DNA of 45,125 nt from Candidatus Zixiibacteriota bacterium (GCA_024280775.1 JAJRPM010000016.1:1-45125); one strand, 5' to 3'. Positions 25,924-34,080 are shown, counted from the stretch's first letter. A program made the numbers and translations. Notes: a model not told the origin generated them from the letters alone.

Positions 25924-26409
25924 CTATTTGGCTTCCAGTGTCCTCAATGCCTCTACCACAATCCTCGCCACTTCAGCGAGAAACTCTGCATCATCTTCAC
26001 CAAAGGCGGAGATTCTGTCTGAGTCGATGTCAATTTCGCCAATGACTAATCCATCGTCAATTAGCGGCACGACAATCTCAGATTTGGTTTCAATAGAGCA
26101 GGCTAGGTAGCGCGAGTCTGCGTTGACATCGGCGACGATAACAGTCTCAGCGCTCTTGGCGGCGGCGCCACAGATTCCTTCGCCGATTTTTATTCGTGTG
26201 TGTGGTGTCAGTTTGCCAATGTAAGGCCCAACTTGCAAATGCTCTCCGTCAACCAGGTAGAAACCCGTCCAGGTGTAATACTCAAAAGAGTTGTCCAGAG
26301 TCTTAACGACTCTTTCCAAGAGATCTGTTCTTGAGGTCGCAGAAGACGCATGCTGTTGGATATCAGATAACGCCTTCTGATAGGTCGATTCTGTAGAGGC
26401 TTTGTTCAT
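25924..26409 (-). CDS. GAF-domain protein related to free-Met-R-sulfoxide reductase
   Basis: A single GAF domain of 161 residues. The pattern YTWTGFYLVDGEHLQVGPYI, GEGICGAAAKSAETVIVADV, YLACSIETKSEIVVPLIDDG and GEIDIDSDRISAFGEDD matches the fRMsr (MsrC) family, which reduces free methionine-R-sulfoxide. Two of the three conserved cysteines (GICG and LACS) are present. The family's earlier Cys, before 'RI', is replaced (TPHTRI), so activity or its disulfide relay may differ. The ATG is in the same frame as the upstream gene's stop (TGA-CCT-ATG), which implies coupled translation with the URO-D-like gene. Confidence 0.85.
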   Translation of the reverse strand: MNKASTESTYQKALSDIQQHASSATSRTDLLERVVKTLDNSFEYYTWTGFYLVDGEHLQVGPYIGKLTPHTRIKIGEGICGAAAKSAETVIVADVNADSRYLACSIETKSEIVVPLIDDGLVIGEIDIDSDRISAFGEDDAEFLAEVARIVVEALRTLEAK

Positions 26410-26412
26410 AGG

Positions 26413-27411
26413 TCAATATTTTAAGGATTTCACGGTATCTGCGAGTGCGCGCAGATTGTCCATTGGTGTTTCAGGTGGAATCGAGCAACCGGGGCCGAAA
26501 ATGAATCGTGAATCCCGGTGACGGTGATATATATCTCGAACTTTGAACTCGATTTCTTCCGGCGTTGCTTTCAACAACCAGCCGTTGTGGTCCAAACCGC
26601 CCATCGCGAGGTTATCATCTATGGCAGTTATGCCGTCAGCGAGCGAAAGATTGGTTGGATCGGACTCGTCCCAATTAGTGATTTTGGTGGGGTAGTCTGA
26701 TAGTTCGGCGAGATAATTGTCGCTGGCGCAAACGTGAAGGAGATTCAGAGCGTCACTACCTGTAGCTTCCAGAGGAATCAGGTCATACTTGCGTCCATAC
26801 TCTTGATATTGCTCGTAAGTCAAAAGTGTCTTAGACGCCCATTGAGTAGTAGCGTAGAACAGTCCGTCCGCGCCGGCGTTACGTAATTCGATTGCGTACA
26901 AGCGAAAAGTCTCTGCGATTCTTTCGATAGCGCCGATTACCCGGGACTTGTCTTCGGATAGATGCGCCAAGAGTGTTTGGTCGTCTTTAACCAAATCACC
27001 GGCGATTGAAAGAGGCGTAAACATAGTCATAAGCAAATGCAAATCTGATCCAATGCGTTTGCGGATCATTGTCACAGCCTTCAGTAATTCCGCAAGTACT
27101 GGAGCGCTGGGTTGCAGGACTTGAATTTTGTCCCAATCCGCAACTGTCTCCACCGCGAATTTAGTCTTCTTGTGTTTAGAGAACTCTGAATCTGACCATT
27201 CGAGAACATTGCCCCAGTCTTCCATGTGATAGCTTGCACGCGGATTTATTTTCATCAAATCCCAGTGGAACTTCTCCTGAAAACCACACATAGCATCAGA
27301 TAATCCCTGGGCTGTGGATTCCATGTGGTAGAAATGCCGCCAAACTGTTACTGCCGGCCTGTCAGGTGTTTCACCTTTGACTAATGCGTCAATTCGCTCT
27401 CTGGGTGTCAT
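26413..27411 (-). CDS. URO-D/MtaA-superfamily protein, probable corrinoid-linked methyltransferase
   Basis: A 332-residue member of the uroporphyrinogen decarboxylase superfamily. True HemE residues are not evident. It has the zinc-site pattern of MtaA/CmuA-like cobamide:thiol methyltransferases, HxC...C: LLHVCASDN (about residues 225-233) and FGPGCSIPPETP (about 306-317). Such enzymes move a methyl group between a corrinoid protein and a thiol. No corrinoid carrier protein of that type is next to it, although the B12-dependent mutase module is near on the other strand. It heads the minus-strand group GAF, mini-membrane protein and repressor. Substrate is unknown. Confidence 0.82.
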   Translation of the reverse strand: MTPRERIDALVKGETPDRPAVTVWRHFYHMESTAQGLSDAMCGFQEKFHWDLMKINPRASYHMEDWGNVLEWSDSEFSKHKKTKFAVETVADWDKIQVLQPSAPVLAELLKAVTMIRKRIGSDLHLLMTMFTPLSIAGDLVKDDQTLLAHLSEDKSRVIGAIERIAETFRLYAIELRNAGADGLFYATTQWASKTLLTYEQYQEYGRKYDLIPLEATGSDALNLLHVCASDNYLAELSDYPTKITNWDESDPTNLSLADGITAIDDNLAMGGLDHNGWLLKATPEEIEFKVRDIYHRHRDSRFIFGPGCSIPPETPMDNLRALADTVKSLKY

Positions 27412-27746
27412 TTATTTTCTCGCACATTTTATCTCGATTCTTAACGGTATTCGCAACGCTCACTATACAACTATAGAAAGAGCAAAGCGCCATTCTCCGC
27501 AGGAATATATGGGGAGGGCCCCACAGGAGCAACCAATTTACATCAGTACAGGCGGCGGTTTGGATACTGCTCTCAGAGAGTGGGTTTTGCCCCTCTCGGG
27601 AACTCCCCACTGGGCGCCAAAACAGTGAACAATGAGCCTCCGAGCTATTTGCCGCAGTGAGGTTTCGCCGATGTATCGAGTAACGCAGAGATTGAATTTC
27701 GATTGAACTACCTACGCCTGGTTTTCAGAGACATCAGAGGATACAA
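27412..27746. other. Divergent intergenic region, 335 bp
   Basis: This region separates the minus-strand methyltransferase-like gene from the plus-strand sigma-54 activator and must hold both promoters. A stem AGTGGG...CCCACT (about 27578-27611) with C-rich interior is present. I find no recognisable cobalamin riboswitch box and no clear -35/-10 pair. Frames crossing it are not supported. Confidence 0.45.
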
Positions 27747-29249
27747 ATGCCAACGTCACGCAAAAAGCCTAACGCACATTCCACGCAATCCGGATCGATT
27801 CTGATTGTTGATGACGAAGAGTCATTGCGGAGCGTTATGGAAATAATGCTGACCAAAGAGGGGCATTCTGTTACGACCCGAAGCTCTGGCAATGAAGCGC
27901 TTGAGGCTATGCGTGAGAAGGTCTTTGATTTGGTAGTTACTGACATGATGATGCCGAAAATGTCCGGTCTGGAGTTGCTGAGTAAGAGTAAAGAGATCAA
28001 TGGAGATCAGGAGTTCATTGTCATGACTGCCTTCGGCTCTATGGATAGCGCCATTGAGGCCATGAAACTCGGCGCCGCAGACTATATCACCAAGCCGTTC
28101 AATGTAGATCAGGTCAAGTTGGCCGTTGAGAAAGCGCTCGATAAACGCAGGCTGGTTAAAGAAAACACTAGTCTGCGTAAAGAGCTGGGTCGTGATGTGA
28201 CCTTCGAGAACATAATCGGCGCTTCCGACTCTCTCAAAAGAGTGATTGATTTAGCGAGAAAAGTTAGTGAATCGGATTCGACAGTGCTGATTCGGGGCGA
28301 ATCCGGTGTGGGCAAAGATTTACTGGCGCGCGCAATACACAATTCCAGTCCTAGAGTGAATGGAGCGTTTGTCACCTTGAATTGCGCCGCTATTCCTGAG
28401 AGTCTTTTGGAATCAGAGTTATTCGGGCACAAGAAAGGCTCATTCACCGGAGCGATACGTGACAAACAGGGACTCTTCCAAAGCGCCAGCGGCGGAACGA
28501 TGTTTCTCGATGAGATTGGAAATATCTCGCATGCGATGCAAGTGAAGCTACTTCGGGTGCTTCAGGATAAGATGGTGACTCCGGTGGGAGAAACTGCGCC
28601 TGTTAAAGTCGATGTGCGCTTGATAGCCGCTACCAATGCAAATCTTGAAGAGGATGTAAAAGCTGGGACATTTCGCGCGGATTTGTATTACCGTCTGAAT
28701 GTCATTCAGCTTGAGATTCCCAGTATGCGAGAACGTCCGGAGGATATCCTCTTGCTGGCAGACAAATTTGTCAAGCAATACAGCGAGCGCCTGCGTAAGC
28801 CACTGCGAAATTTCTCACCTGATGCGCGTGAGGTAATGTTGGCTTACAGTTGGCCGGGCAATGTGCGCGAGTTGGAAAACTCAATTGAGCGCGCAGTCTT
28901 GCTGTCCAAGAGTGACACTATCCTTCCCGAAGACCTTCCAGCTTGTTTGGTGGAAGCAAAAAGTGACGCCACTTTGAATCTTGCCAATAGTCAAATTGAT
29001 AGTGAGACGGGAAATTCTAATCGCAATGTGATAGGCGCTGGAGTTGACGAAAATAGCGAAACCCTCACACCGACGCTACAGTCAATCGAGAAAGCCTATA
29101 TCCACTACATAATGGCAGAGAACAATGGCAATAAATCACGCGCGGCCAAGGCCCTCGGGATAGATAGTTCGACATTGTATCGCAAGTTGGAGCGTTATGG
29201 CTGGAGCAAAAAAAAGAATCAAGCTCCTGAAAGCGCCGAATCTGACTAA
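27747..29249 (+). CDS. Sigma-54-dependent response regulator (NtrC/PilR type)
   Basis: A 500-residue three-domain activator. The receiver domain (about 11-130) has DDEE, the phospho-Asp in VVTDMMMPKMSG and the Lys of ITKPF. The AAA+ domain has Walker A GESGVGKDLL, the sigma-54 contact loop as GSFTGA (usual form GAFTGA), Walker B GGTMFLDEIG and an arginine finger region RADLYYRLNV. The C-terminal Fis-type helix-turn-helix is NKSRAAKALGIDSSTLYRKL. AGAGG precedes the ATG. Two pilin genes with sigma-54 promoters follow, so a PilR-like role is likely. No partner histidine kinase is in the window. Confidence 0.95.
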   Translation: MPTSRKKPNAHSTQSGSILIVDDEESLRSVMEIMLTKEGHSVTTRSSGNEALEAMREKVFDLVVTDMMMPKMSGLELLSKSKEINGDQEFIVMTAFGSMDSAIEAMKLGAADYITKPFNVDQVKLAVEKALDKRRLVKENTSLRKELGRDVTFENIIGASDSLKRVIDLARKVSESDSTVLIRGESGVGKDLLARAIHNSSPRVNGAFVTLNCAAIPESLLESELFGHKKGSFTGAIRDKQGLFQSASGGTMFLDEIGNISHAMQVKLLRVLQDKMVTPVGETAPVKVDVRLIAATNANLEEDVKAGTFRADLYYRLNVIQLEIPSMRERPEDILLLADKFVKQYSERLRKPLRNFSPDAREVMLAYSWPGNVRELENSIERAVLLSKSDTILPEDLPACLVEAKSDATLNLANSQIDSETGNSNRNVIGAGVDENSETLTPTLQSIEKAYIHYIMAENNGNKSRAAKALGIDSSTLYRKLERYGWSKKKNQAPESAESD

Positions 29250-29263
29250 GAAAAATACATAGG

Positions 29264-29302
29264 TATTGAACACGTTTGTTGAACAGTTTTGTTGAACAGT
29301 AG
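29264..29302. promoter_or_regulatory. Three 13-bp tandem units upstream of pilin 1 (possible activator sites)
   Basis: TATTGAACA, TGTTGAACA and TGTTGAACA begin at 29264, 29277 and 29290, exactly 13 bp apart. The core TGTTSAACA is a dyad. They lie 42-76 bp before the -24 element of the sigma-54 promoter at 29340, a usual distance for enhancer sites of NtrC-type activators, and directly after the activator gene. Binding is inferred. Confidence 0.55.
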
Positions 29303-29339
29303 AGCAATCACACAGGGGATTGAGCAGGGTGGCAAGAAT

Positions 29340-29355
29340 TGGAACAGGGATTGCA
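29340..29355 (+). promoter_or_regulatory. Sigma-54 (-24/-12) promoter of pilin 1
   Basis: TGGAAC-AGGGA-TTGCA keeps the GG and GC dinucleotides in the required 10-bp spacing and differs from the consensus TGGCAC-N5-TTGCA at one listed position. Predicted transcription start is about 29366, giving a 5' leader of about 40 nt to ATG 29405. It also argues against a longer pilin frame starting at 29339. Confidence 0.75.
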
Positions 29356-29404
29356 ATCTCTAAGAGAGCAGACAGCAAAGATTGCAAACCGGGAGAGTAT
29401 AGAT

Positions 29405-29863
29405 ATGAATGAACTCAAAGCAAGACCAGATGCGAGCCGTATTCAAAAAAGAGAAGATGGTTTCACGCTAATCGAGCTGATGGTTGTGGTGGTGATTATC
29501 GGGATACTTGCCTCATTGGCTATTCCGCGCTTCATGTCCGCCACTACTCGTGAAAAGCAGAACGAAGTGAAAATGACTCTCAAGCAACTGTATGTCAATA
29601 TGAGAGCGTATCGCCAAGAAAACAACGCGTATTGGGGTGATGGAATCACCGCCGATAGCGCTGCCGCCAATAGACAGAATTTTGCGCCTCTGACAGTAGA
29701 GATTATGCCGACAGCCAAATATCGATATACAATATCGGCTACGCAAAACTCTTTCGTGGTAACTGGAACTGCCGATGGTTTGGATGACGATCCGGCGCCT
29801 GATACCTGGACGATGGATAACAATGGCTTGCTGGTGATGGTCTCAGATGACTCTCAGTTATGA
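29405..29863 (+). CDS. Type IV pilin-like protein 1
   Basis: A 152-residue class III-signal protein. A 19-residue polar, basic leader ends at the prepilin peptidase site DG|FTLIELMVVVVIIGILASLA. Glu5 of the mature protein is present, and the single N-terminal hydrophobic helix is typical of type IV pilins and pseudopilins. The mature part is about 130 residues, small, with only beta-like segments (YRYTISATQNSFVVTGTA). GGGAG lies about 10 nt before ATG 29405. It is a paralogue of pilin 2 (30252): both share 'YRQEN', 'EIMP' and 'DGLDDD/TGLDDD' landmarks. No cysteine pair is seen. Confidence 0.93.
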   Translation: MNELKARPDASRIQKREDGFTLIELMVVVVIIGILASLAIPRFMSATTREKQNEVKMTLKQLYVNMRAYRQENNAYWGDGITADSAAANRQNFAPLTVEIMPTAKYRYTISATQNSFVVTGTADGLDDDPAPDTWTMDNNGLLVMVSDDSQL

Positions 29864-30063
29864 GGCGAAGTGTAGCGGGGCTTTCAGGGATTCTGCTATT
29901 GCAAAATGCAAGAGTTAAAGGCAAAACGCGGCGCTCGGATAGCTACGAAACTAGAAACCCATTTTCAGAATGGAACATTATCAGAAGTGATTCAGAATTA
30001 TTGGAGAAGTAAGTTACATAGAGCTAACAGATTAGAGAAGCGCGCACCATATCGCAATGAAAC
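29864..30063. other. Intergenic region upstream of the pilin 2 promoter
   Basis: Part of the 388-bp gap between the pilin genes. No reading frame is supported and no terminator is seen after pilin 1. The 13-bp TGTTGAACA repeat found upstream of pilin 1 does not recur here. Short direct motifs 'ttcagaat' occur at about 29969 and 29991 and could be sites of a different kind. Confidence 0.45.
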
Positions 30064-30079
30064 TGGCGCCTGACTTGCA
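30064..30079 (+). promoter_or_regulatory. Sigma-54 (-24/-12) promoter of pilin 2
   Basis: TGGCGC-CTGAC-TTGCA has GG and GC at the correct spacing and one mismatch to TGGCAC-N5-TTGCA. Predicted start is about 30090, leaving a long leader of about 160 nt before ATG 30252. Both pilin promoters continue as TTGCAAT. Confidence 0.75.
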
Positions 30080-30251
30080 ATGCAGGATAGACGTACACGA
30101 CAAAATCGAAAGCGCCAAAAGAATTAGAGTCGATTTTGCAGACCAAGTGGCCGAAGAGAATAACAGACGCAACAAAGAATCAGAGTAGAAATAAGAGAAA
30201 AGAAGAAGACACTAGAGTAAGCAGTTTTAACAAAACCCAAGGGAGAGACAA

Positions 30252-30683
30252 ATGAACACACGCACACTACGTAACAACAACAAAGGTTTCACACTCATCG
30301 AGTTGATGATTGTTGTGGTCATCATCGGTATCCTCGCCGCCCTCGCAATTCCGCGTTTCATGCAGGCGACAACCAAATCCAAGCAGTCAGAAGCCAAGCA
30401 GATTCTCAAGCAGATCTACACCATGGAGCGCACCTATCGTCAGGAAAACGGCACTTACTATGCTGGTGGCCCTGCTGATTCTTCAACCGGTACCGCTTTG
30501 GCGACACTAGGTGTTGAAATCATGCCGAGCGCTTTGTACTCATACACCATCACAGTCACCGCCGGTACAGCTTTCACCGCTACCGCAACTGCGACAGGTC
30601 TTGATGATGACGCTACCAATGATGTCTGGACAATTGACCAGAATGGTAATCTAATCAACACTACGAACGACGTTACTACCTAA
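30252..30683 (+). CDS. Type IV pilin-like protein 2 (major pilin candidate)
   Basis: A 143-residue prepilin. A short basic leader of 12 residues (MNTRTLRNNNKG) is followed by FTLIELMIVVVIIGILAALA, with the cleavage Gly, Phe1 and Glu5 in place. The mature domain is Ala/Thr-rich (TITVTAGTAFTATATATG) and ends without a cysteine-bounded D-loop. A strong GGGAGAGACAA precedes the ATG. Its own sigma-54 promoter, strong ribosome binding site, long leader and a perfect terminator make it the better candidate for the abundant pilin. Assembly genes (pilB, pilC, pilQ) are not in this window. Confidence 0.95.
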   Translation: MNTRTLRNNNKGFTLIELMIVVVIIGILAALAIPRFMQATTKSKQSEAKQILKQIYTMERTYRQENGTYYAGGPADSSTGTALATLGVEIMPSALYSYTITVTAGTAFTATATATGLDDDATNDVWTIDQNGNLINTTNDVTT

Positions 30684-30754
30684 GCAAGTTCGTAAGCTAA
30701 GTCTGAGCGGCCACAGGCCGAACCAGATAACAGGTCAGCTATGACCGGAGAAAA

Positions 30755-30783
30755 GCGCTCGCCGAATCGGCGGGCGCTTTTTT
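30755..30783 (+). terminator. Rho-independent terminator after pilin 2
   Basis: GCGCTCGCCG (30755-30764) pairs with CGGCGGGCGC (30768-30777) around AAT, with one G-T wobble, and is followed by TTTTTT. It is the clearest terminator in the window, 72 nt past the pilin 2 stop. Confidence 0.92.
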
Positions 30784-30917
30784 CGTCTTTGGGAATAGCT
30801 ACAGTGGATGGACTCCTGCAATCTGTCGATACTTTCTAGTAACGGACATAGACTAGTACCGAACCCAGATGCGAGCGTTTTAGCCCATATCCGGGATATG
30901 GAGCAAAAACTTACACC

Positions 30918-31553
30918 ATGACTGATAATAACCTCAATACGAGCCTTGAAACACCGTCTGATAGCGGCTTAGAGGCCAACGCTCAAACTCAGGTTGCCAG
31001 GCCTGATGCTTTGCGGGTGGAGGTTTATCGGGCCGATAGGCCGGCTCCACTGGATAATCGCCGAATGCAACTACGGGCGCGTCGTATTTGCGATGAGTAT
31101 CTTGAGGGAGCGGTTTTAACGCTTCCAAGAGTGGTAATTGAGGGCGCGTTTTGCGCAGGCGCCGGCAAGAGATTGATTTCTGATGAATCGGTAGGACTTG
31201 TGATTTGCCGAAATATCCATCGCAATTGTGCTGACTGGCAGGAGTTGTTTGCCGAATTTCGTCGCATTCTGGCGCCGGGAGGAATTCTATATTTGCACGC
31301 CGCCGATGCCAAGGCGGTTTTTGATCCGCATTATTCTCTGCCGTTTTTGAATCGCTTTCCAGATTGGATGGCGGAAATCTATTTGTCGATGACACTGCAT
31401 CACAACGCGCCCCTGTATGCTACTATTACCGCCGATGAAGTCCTCACCTGCGCGCAGGGCTTCGAGGCCCACAACTACAGCGCCGAGAACCTGCCAGATA
31501 CACCTCCGCCCTCACCGGGTAGCATCGAGTTCAGCCTAATAAAGCCGTTCTAA
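30918..31553 (+). CDS. Methyltransferase-like protein with degenerate cofactor site
   Basis: A 211-residue protein whose second half (VGLVICRNIHRNCADWQELF, then FRRILAPGGILYLHAADAKA) matches motifs II-III of class I SAM-dependent methyltransferases of the Methyltransf_11 type. The region that should hold the glycine-rich SAM loop (about residues 60-85) lacks a 'GxGxG'; it reads GAFCAGAGKRL. The first 35 residues are polar and probably disordered. It may be a non-catalytic or strongly diverged member. It lies alone between the pilin terminator and the FG-GAP gene. Confidence 0.6.
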   Translation: MTDNNLNTSLETPSDSGLEANAQTQVARPDALRVEVYRADRPAPLDNRRMQLRARRICDEYLEGAVLTLPRVVIEGAFCAGAGKRLISDESVGLVICRNIHRNCADWQELFAEFRRILAPGGILYLHAADAKAVFDPHYSLPFLNRFPDWMAEIYLSMTLHHNAPLYATITADEVLTCAQGFEAHNYSAENLPDTPPPSPGSIEFSLIKPF

Positions 31554-31617
31554 GCGCCAGCGAAAATTCTCATTTTCTCTTGTCGATTATCGCATTTGTC
31601 GTATCTTTACAAATGTG

Positions 31618-33177
31618 ATGAATCGATTTATTCTCATAACTACCCTTGGACTTTTCTCCCTTACTGGAATTGATATACCTGCTCAGTTGCCTGAGGTAAT
31701 CGGTGTCTTTCGGTCTGATACCTCAAATACGCTGTTTGGTAGTCAAATCGTAGCGCTGGGTGACCAAAACAATGATGGCTTTGATGACTTCATCATTTGG
31801 GATGGAAGACCTAATGCTTATCTGTACTATGGCGGTAATCCTCCCTTAGATGTTAGGAGACTTCAATTCAACACTGTCCTCAACAGAGTCTCTCCTATTG
31901 GCGATGTAAACGGTGATTCATACATCGACTTCGTTGTCAATGGCCGGAATCCAGCGCTCTGGCGCTTGAACCTCTACTACGGCGGCCCTAATGCTGACAC
32001 CGTCCGCGACTTGTGGTTTGGACAGGATACAATTCGCCCGACGGGTTTTGCGGTGAATGGCATGGACATCAACGCCAATGGCAATCCTGAAATCATCCTC
32101 AATAACCATTTGAACCAGACAATCTATTTTCTTGAACTCGGTTCTGACAGTGATTCTATACCTGACTTTGCATTGGAACCTCCGAATCTTGAGTCAAACG
32201 AGTATGGGCCTTTTGGTGAGGGAATCGCCGCTGGAGATTTCGATGGTGATGGTTTCGTTGATTTGGCGGTAAATCTGCGCTTCTCTCCCTCCGACTCTCT
32301 GGTTGGTCGTGTGCTTTTGTATTGGGGAGGCCCGCAGTTTGACACTATACCTGACTTGATTATTCCAAGAAGTTCAGTATTTGAAGAGAACTTTGACTTG
32401 TTCGGGCAAGTCTTGGAGAACCTTGGGGATGTCAACGGCGATGGATATGATGACTTATACATCGAATCGGGGAATTCATCGCAAGATACTGTCGGACTAA
32501 TATACTTTTGTGGGCCAAGCATTGACTCATTACCTGACGTTACAATCCCTGATCGAACTGGATTCGGAAAATCTGTAGGAGACCTCAATAACGACGGCTA
32601 CATGGATTTAATAACAAGCTATCCAATACAGTCTTCAAGCGCAGGTCGAATAAATATATATTTTGGCGGACCACAAATGGACAGCATTGCAGACATTCAA
32701 TTCAGAACTCCAGACATGCCAGAGTTCATGATTCTAATGGGAATGGATGCTACTGGAGTTGGCGATGTTAATAATGATGGTTTTGATGATTTTGCGGTAT
32801 CCGGAGTTGATCTCAATGGCAAAGGGGTCGTATACATTTTAGCAGGCTCGGACCTCTCAACTGATGTTGAGATAATTCACGACCCAGTATTGCCAGGGAC
32901 ATTCACTCTCAAGCAAAACTACCCGAATCCTTTCAATCCCGAAACGACAATCGAGTTCACACTTACAAGACGCGCCCATGCAACGCTCATCATCTACAAT
33001 ACGCTGGGCCAGAGAATCCGAACTCTAGCCGATGAGCCACTGAGCGCAGGCGCCTATCGTGTGATTTGGGATGGAAGCGACGATAAACACAAGCAAGTAG
33101 CTTCCGGTATGTACTACTATGAACTGAAAGTTGGCAATTCGTTTGCGCAATCAAAGAAGATGATTCTGTTGAAGTGA
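31618..33177 (+). CDS. Secreted FG-GAP repeat protein with type-A sorting domain
   Basis: A 519-residue exported protein. It has a signal peptide (NRFILITTLGLFSLTGI), then about seven FG-GAP repeats with calcium-binding loops such as GDQNNDGFDDF, GDVNGDSYIDF, GDFDGDGFVDL, GDVNGDGYDDL, GDLNNDGYMDL and GDVNNDGFDDF, an integrin-alpha-like beta-propeller. The C-terminal 90 residues begin LKQNYPNPFNPETTIEF and end SKKMILLK, the type-A sorting/FlgD-like Ig domain used for outer-surface delivery. ATG 31618 is chosen over an overlapping GTG at 31615. A surface or extracellular binding role is likely, with unknown ligand. Confidence 0.9.
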   Translation: MNRFILITTLGLFSLTGIDIPAQLPEVIGVFRSDTSNTLFGSQIVALGDQNNDGFDDFIIWDGRPNAYLYYGGNPPLDVRRLQFNTVLNRVSPIGDVNGDSYIDFVVNGRNPALWRLNLYYGGPNADTVRDLWFGQDTIRPTGFAVNGMDINANGNPEIILNNHLNQTIYFLELGSDSDSIPDFALEPPNLESNEYGPFGEGIAAGDFDGDGFVDLAVNLRFSPSDSLVGRVLLYWGGPQFDTIPDLIIPRSSVFEENFDLFGQVLENLGDVNGDGYDDLYIESGNSSQDTVGLIYFCGPSIDSLPDVTIPDRTGFGKSVGDLNNDGYMDLITSYPIQSSSAGRINIYFGGPQMDSIADIQFRTPDMPEFMILMGMDATGVGDVNNDGFDDFAVSGVDLNGKGVVYILAGSDLSTDVEIIHDPVLPGTFTLKQNYPNPFNPETTIEFTLTRRAHATLIIYNTLGQRIRTLADEPLSAGAYRVIWDGSDDKHKQVASGMYYYELKVGNSFAQSKKMILLK

Positions 33178-33191
33178 TTCTTGCAGGCCCC

Positions 33192-33219
33192 GAGATTGCC
33201 GCGCTTCGCTCGCAATGAC
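33192..33219. repeat. ATTGCGAGCG-type intergenic palindrome (also 34185-34212)
   Basis: GAGATTGCCGCGCTTCGCTC...GCAATGAC, 28 bp, is identical at 33192-33219 and 34185-34212. Reverse-oriented or variant copies lie at 40752-40778 and 43959-44063. The ends gattgcc/gcaat pair around a gcgcttcgc core. These copies lie only between genes. The same 'cattgcgagcgaagcgcggcaatc' type of repeat is widespread in unrelated bacteria. Confidence 0.88.
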
Positions 33220-33285
33220 AGATGGGCAATGAGTGTCAACAACTAGATCTCCCAGTCTATGCTTTGGACTGCCACAATGTGAACG

Positions 33286-34080
33286 TTACTTTTTCTTACG
33301 CAGAATTGAAATCATTCGCCAGGCTTTTTTGTGGTGCAGGTCAATTGCGGGATTCATGGCGCCGTATTGCGCTATCAGTTCAAATCGTCCGCTTGCAAGT
33401 ATTAGAGCCTGAAATTCTGTGCAAGTGTAACTGCGTTGTTTGGCGTGATCTACGAACTCGGTTTTTTGTCCTGCGGTTTCTGAACTGATTCGCACAGTCA
33501 CATCTGTGATTTGCGTCACCGCATCGAATGTGTCCGACTTGTCCCCCCACTGAGTCCGCACTGTTGTGCCGTTCTTTTCGATCTCCCATTCGGTCTTAGC
33601 GGTTTGCTCAAGGCCAAATACATCCTTGGGGTGGGTCATTTCGATGATATACAATCCATGATCATTTAGCGCATTTGCCACGCAGTCAAAGTGCTGATAC
33701 AGTGATTCATTGGTCAGGACGTAGCTCATCGAATCAATCATGAGTCCTGCGATATCAATGCGCTCTGCCAATTTGAAATCACACATATCCCCCTGAGAAT
33801 ACTCAAGCGCCACATCAGACTCTTTCGCGAGCTTTGTGCCGAAGTCAACCATTGCCTGCGATAGGTCTAACGCATGGGCCTCGATTCCGCGTTTTGACAT
33901 CTCCAAAGAATGACGCGCCGGTCCGGCCGCCAGCTCAAGCCAGCTTGATGCGTCTCGACCGATTAGTTTCTTGAATTGCGCGAGCATGAAATCACACTCA
34001 GCCGAATACTTCTTGAAACTGAAGGCAATGTCATATAGCTCCGCCTGTGAATAGAAGCTCTCATGTGCGCGTGAAGTCAT
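33286..34080 (-). CDS. Class I SAM-dependent methyltransferase
   Basis: A 264-residue methyltransferase. Motif I is WLELAAGPARHSLEMSKRG (about residues 47-65), with the acidic end of beta-2 in HALDLSQAMVDFG, motif II near EYSQGDMCDFKL and motif III at LNDHGLYIIEMTHP. The C-terminal half is an inserted beta-sheet domain (TVRTQWGDKSDTF, VTVRISSETAG) of the kind that binds the substrate. The substrate is not predictable. It is isolated, flanked on both sides by copies of the ATTGCGAGCG-type palindrome (33192 and 34185), and on the opposite strand to the FG-GAP gene. Confidence 0.88.
   Translation of the reverse strand: MTSRAHESFYSQAELYDIAFSFKKYSAECDFMLAQFKKLIGRDASSWLELAAGPARHSLEMSKRGIEAHALDLSQAMVDFGTKLAKESDVALEYSQGDMCDFKLAERIDIAGLMIDSMSYVLTNESLYQHFDCVANALNDHGLYIIEMTHPKDVFGLEQTAKTEWEIEKNGTTVRTQWGDKSDTFDAVTQITDVTVRISSETAGQKTEFVDHAKQRSYTCTEFQALILASGRFELIAQYGAMNPAIDLHHKKAWRMISILRKKK

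Noticed and set aside
27412-27746. Cobalamin riboswitch upstream of the methyltransferase-like gene, or elsewhere near the B12 enzymes
   Set aside because: I searched by eye for the conserved B12-box and core motifs and did not find them. The stem at 27578-27611 does not fit.
29339-29404. Longer pilin 1 starting at TTG 29339
   Set aside because: The extension overlaps the -24/-12 promoter. ATG 29405 has a GGGAG site and gives a normal prepilin leader.
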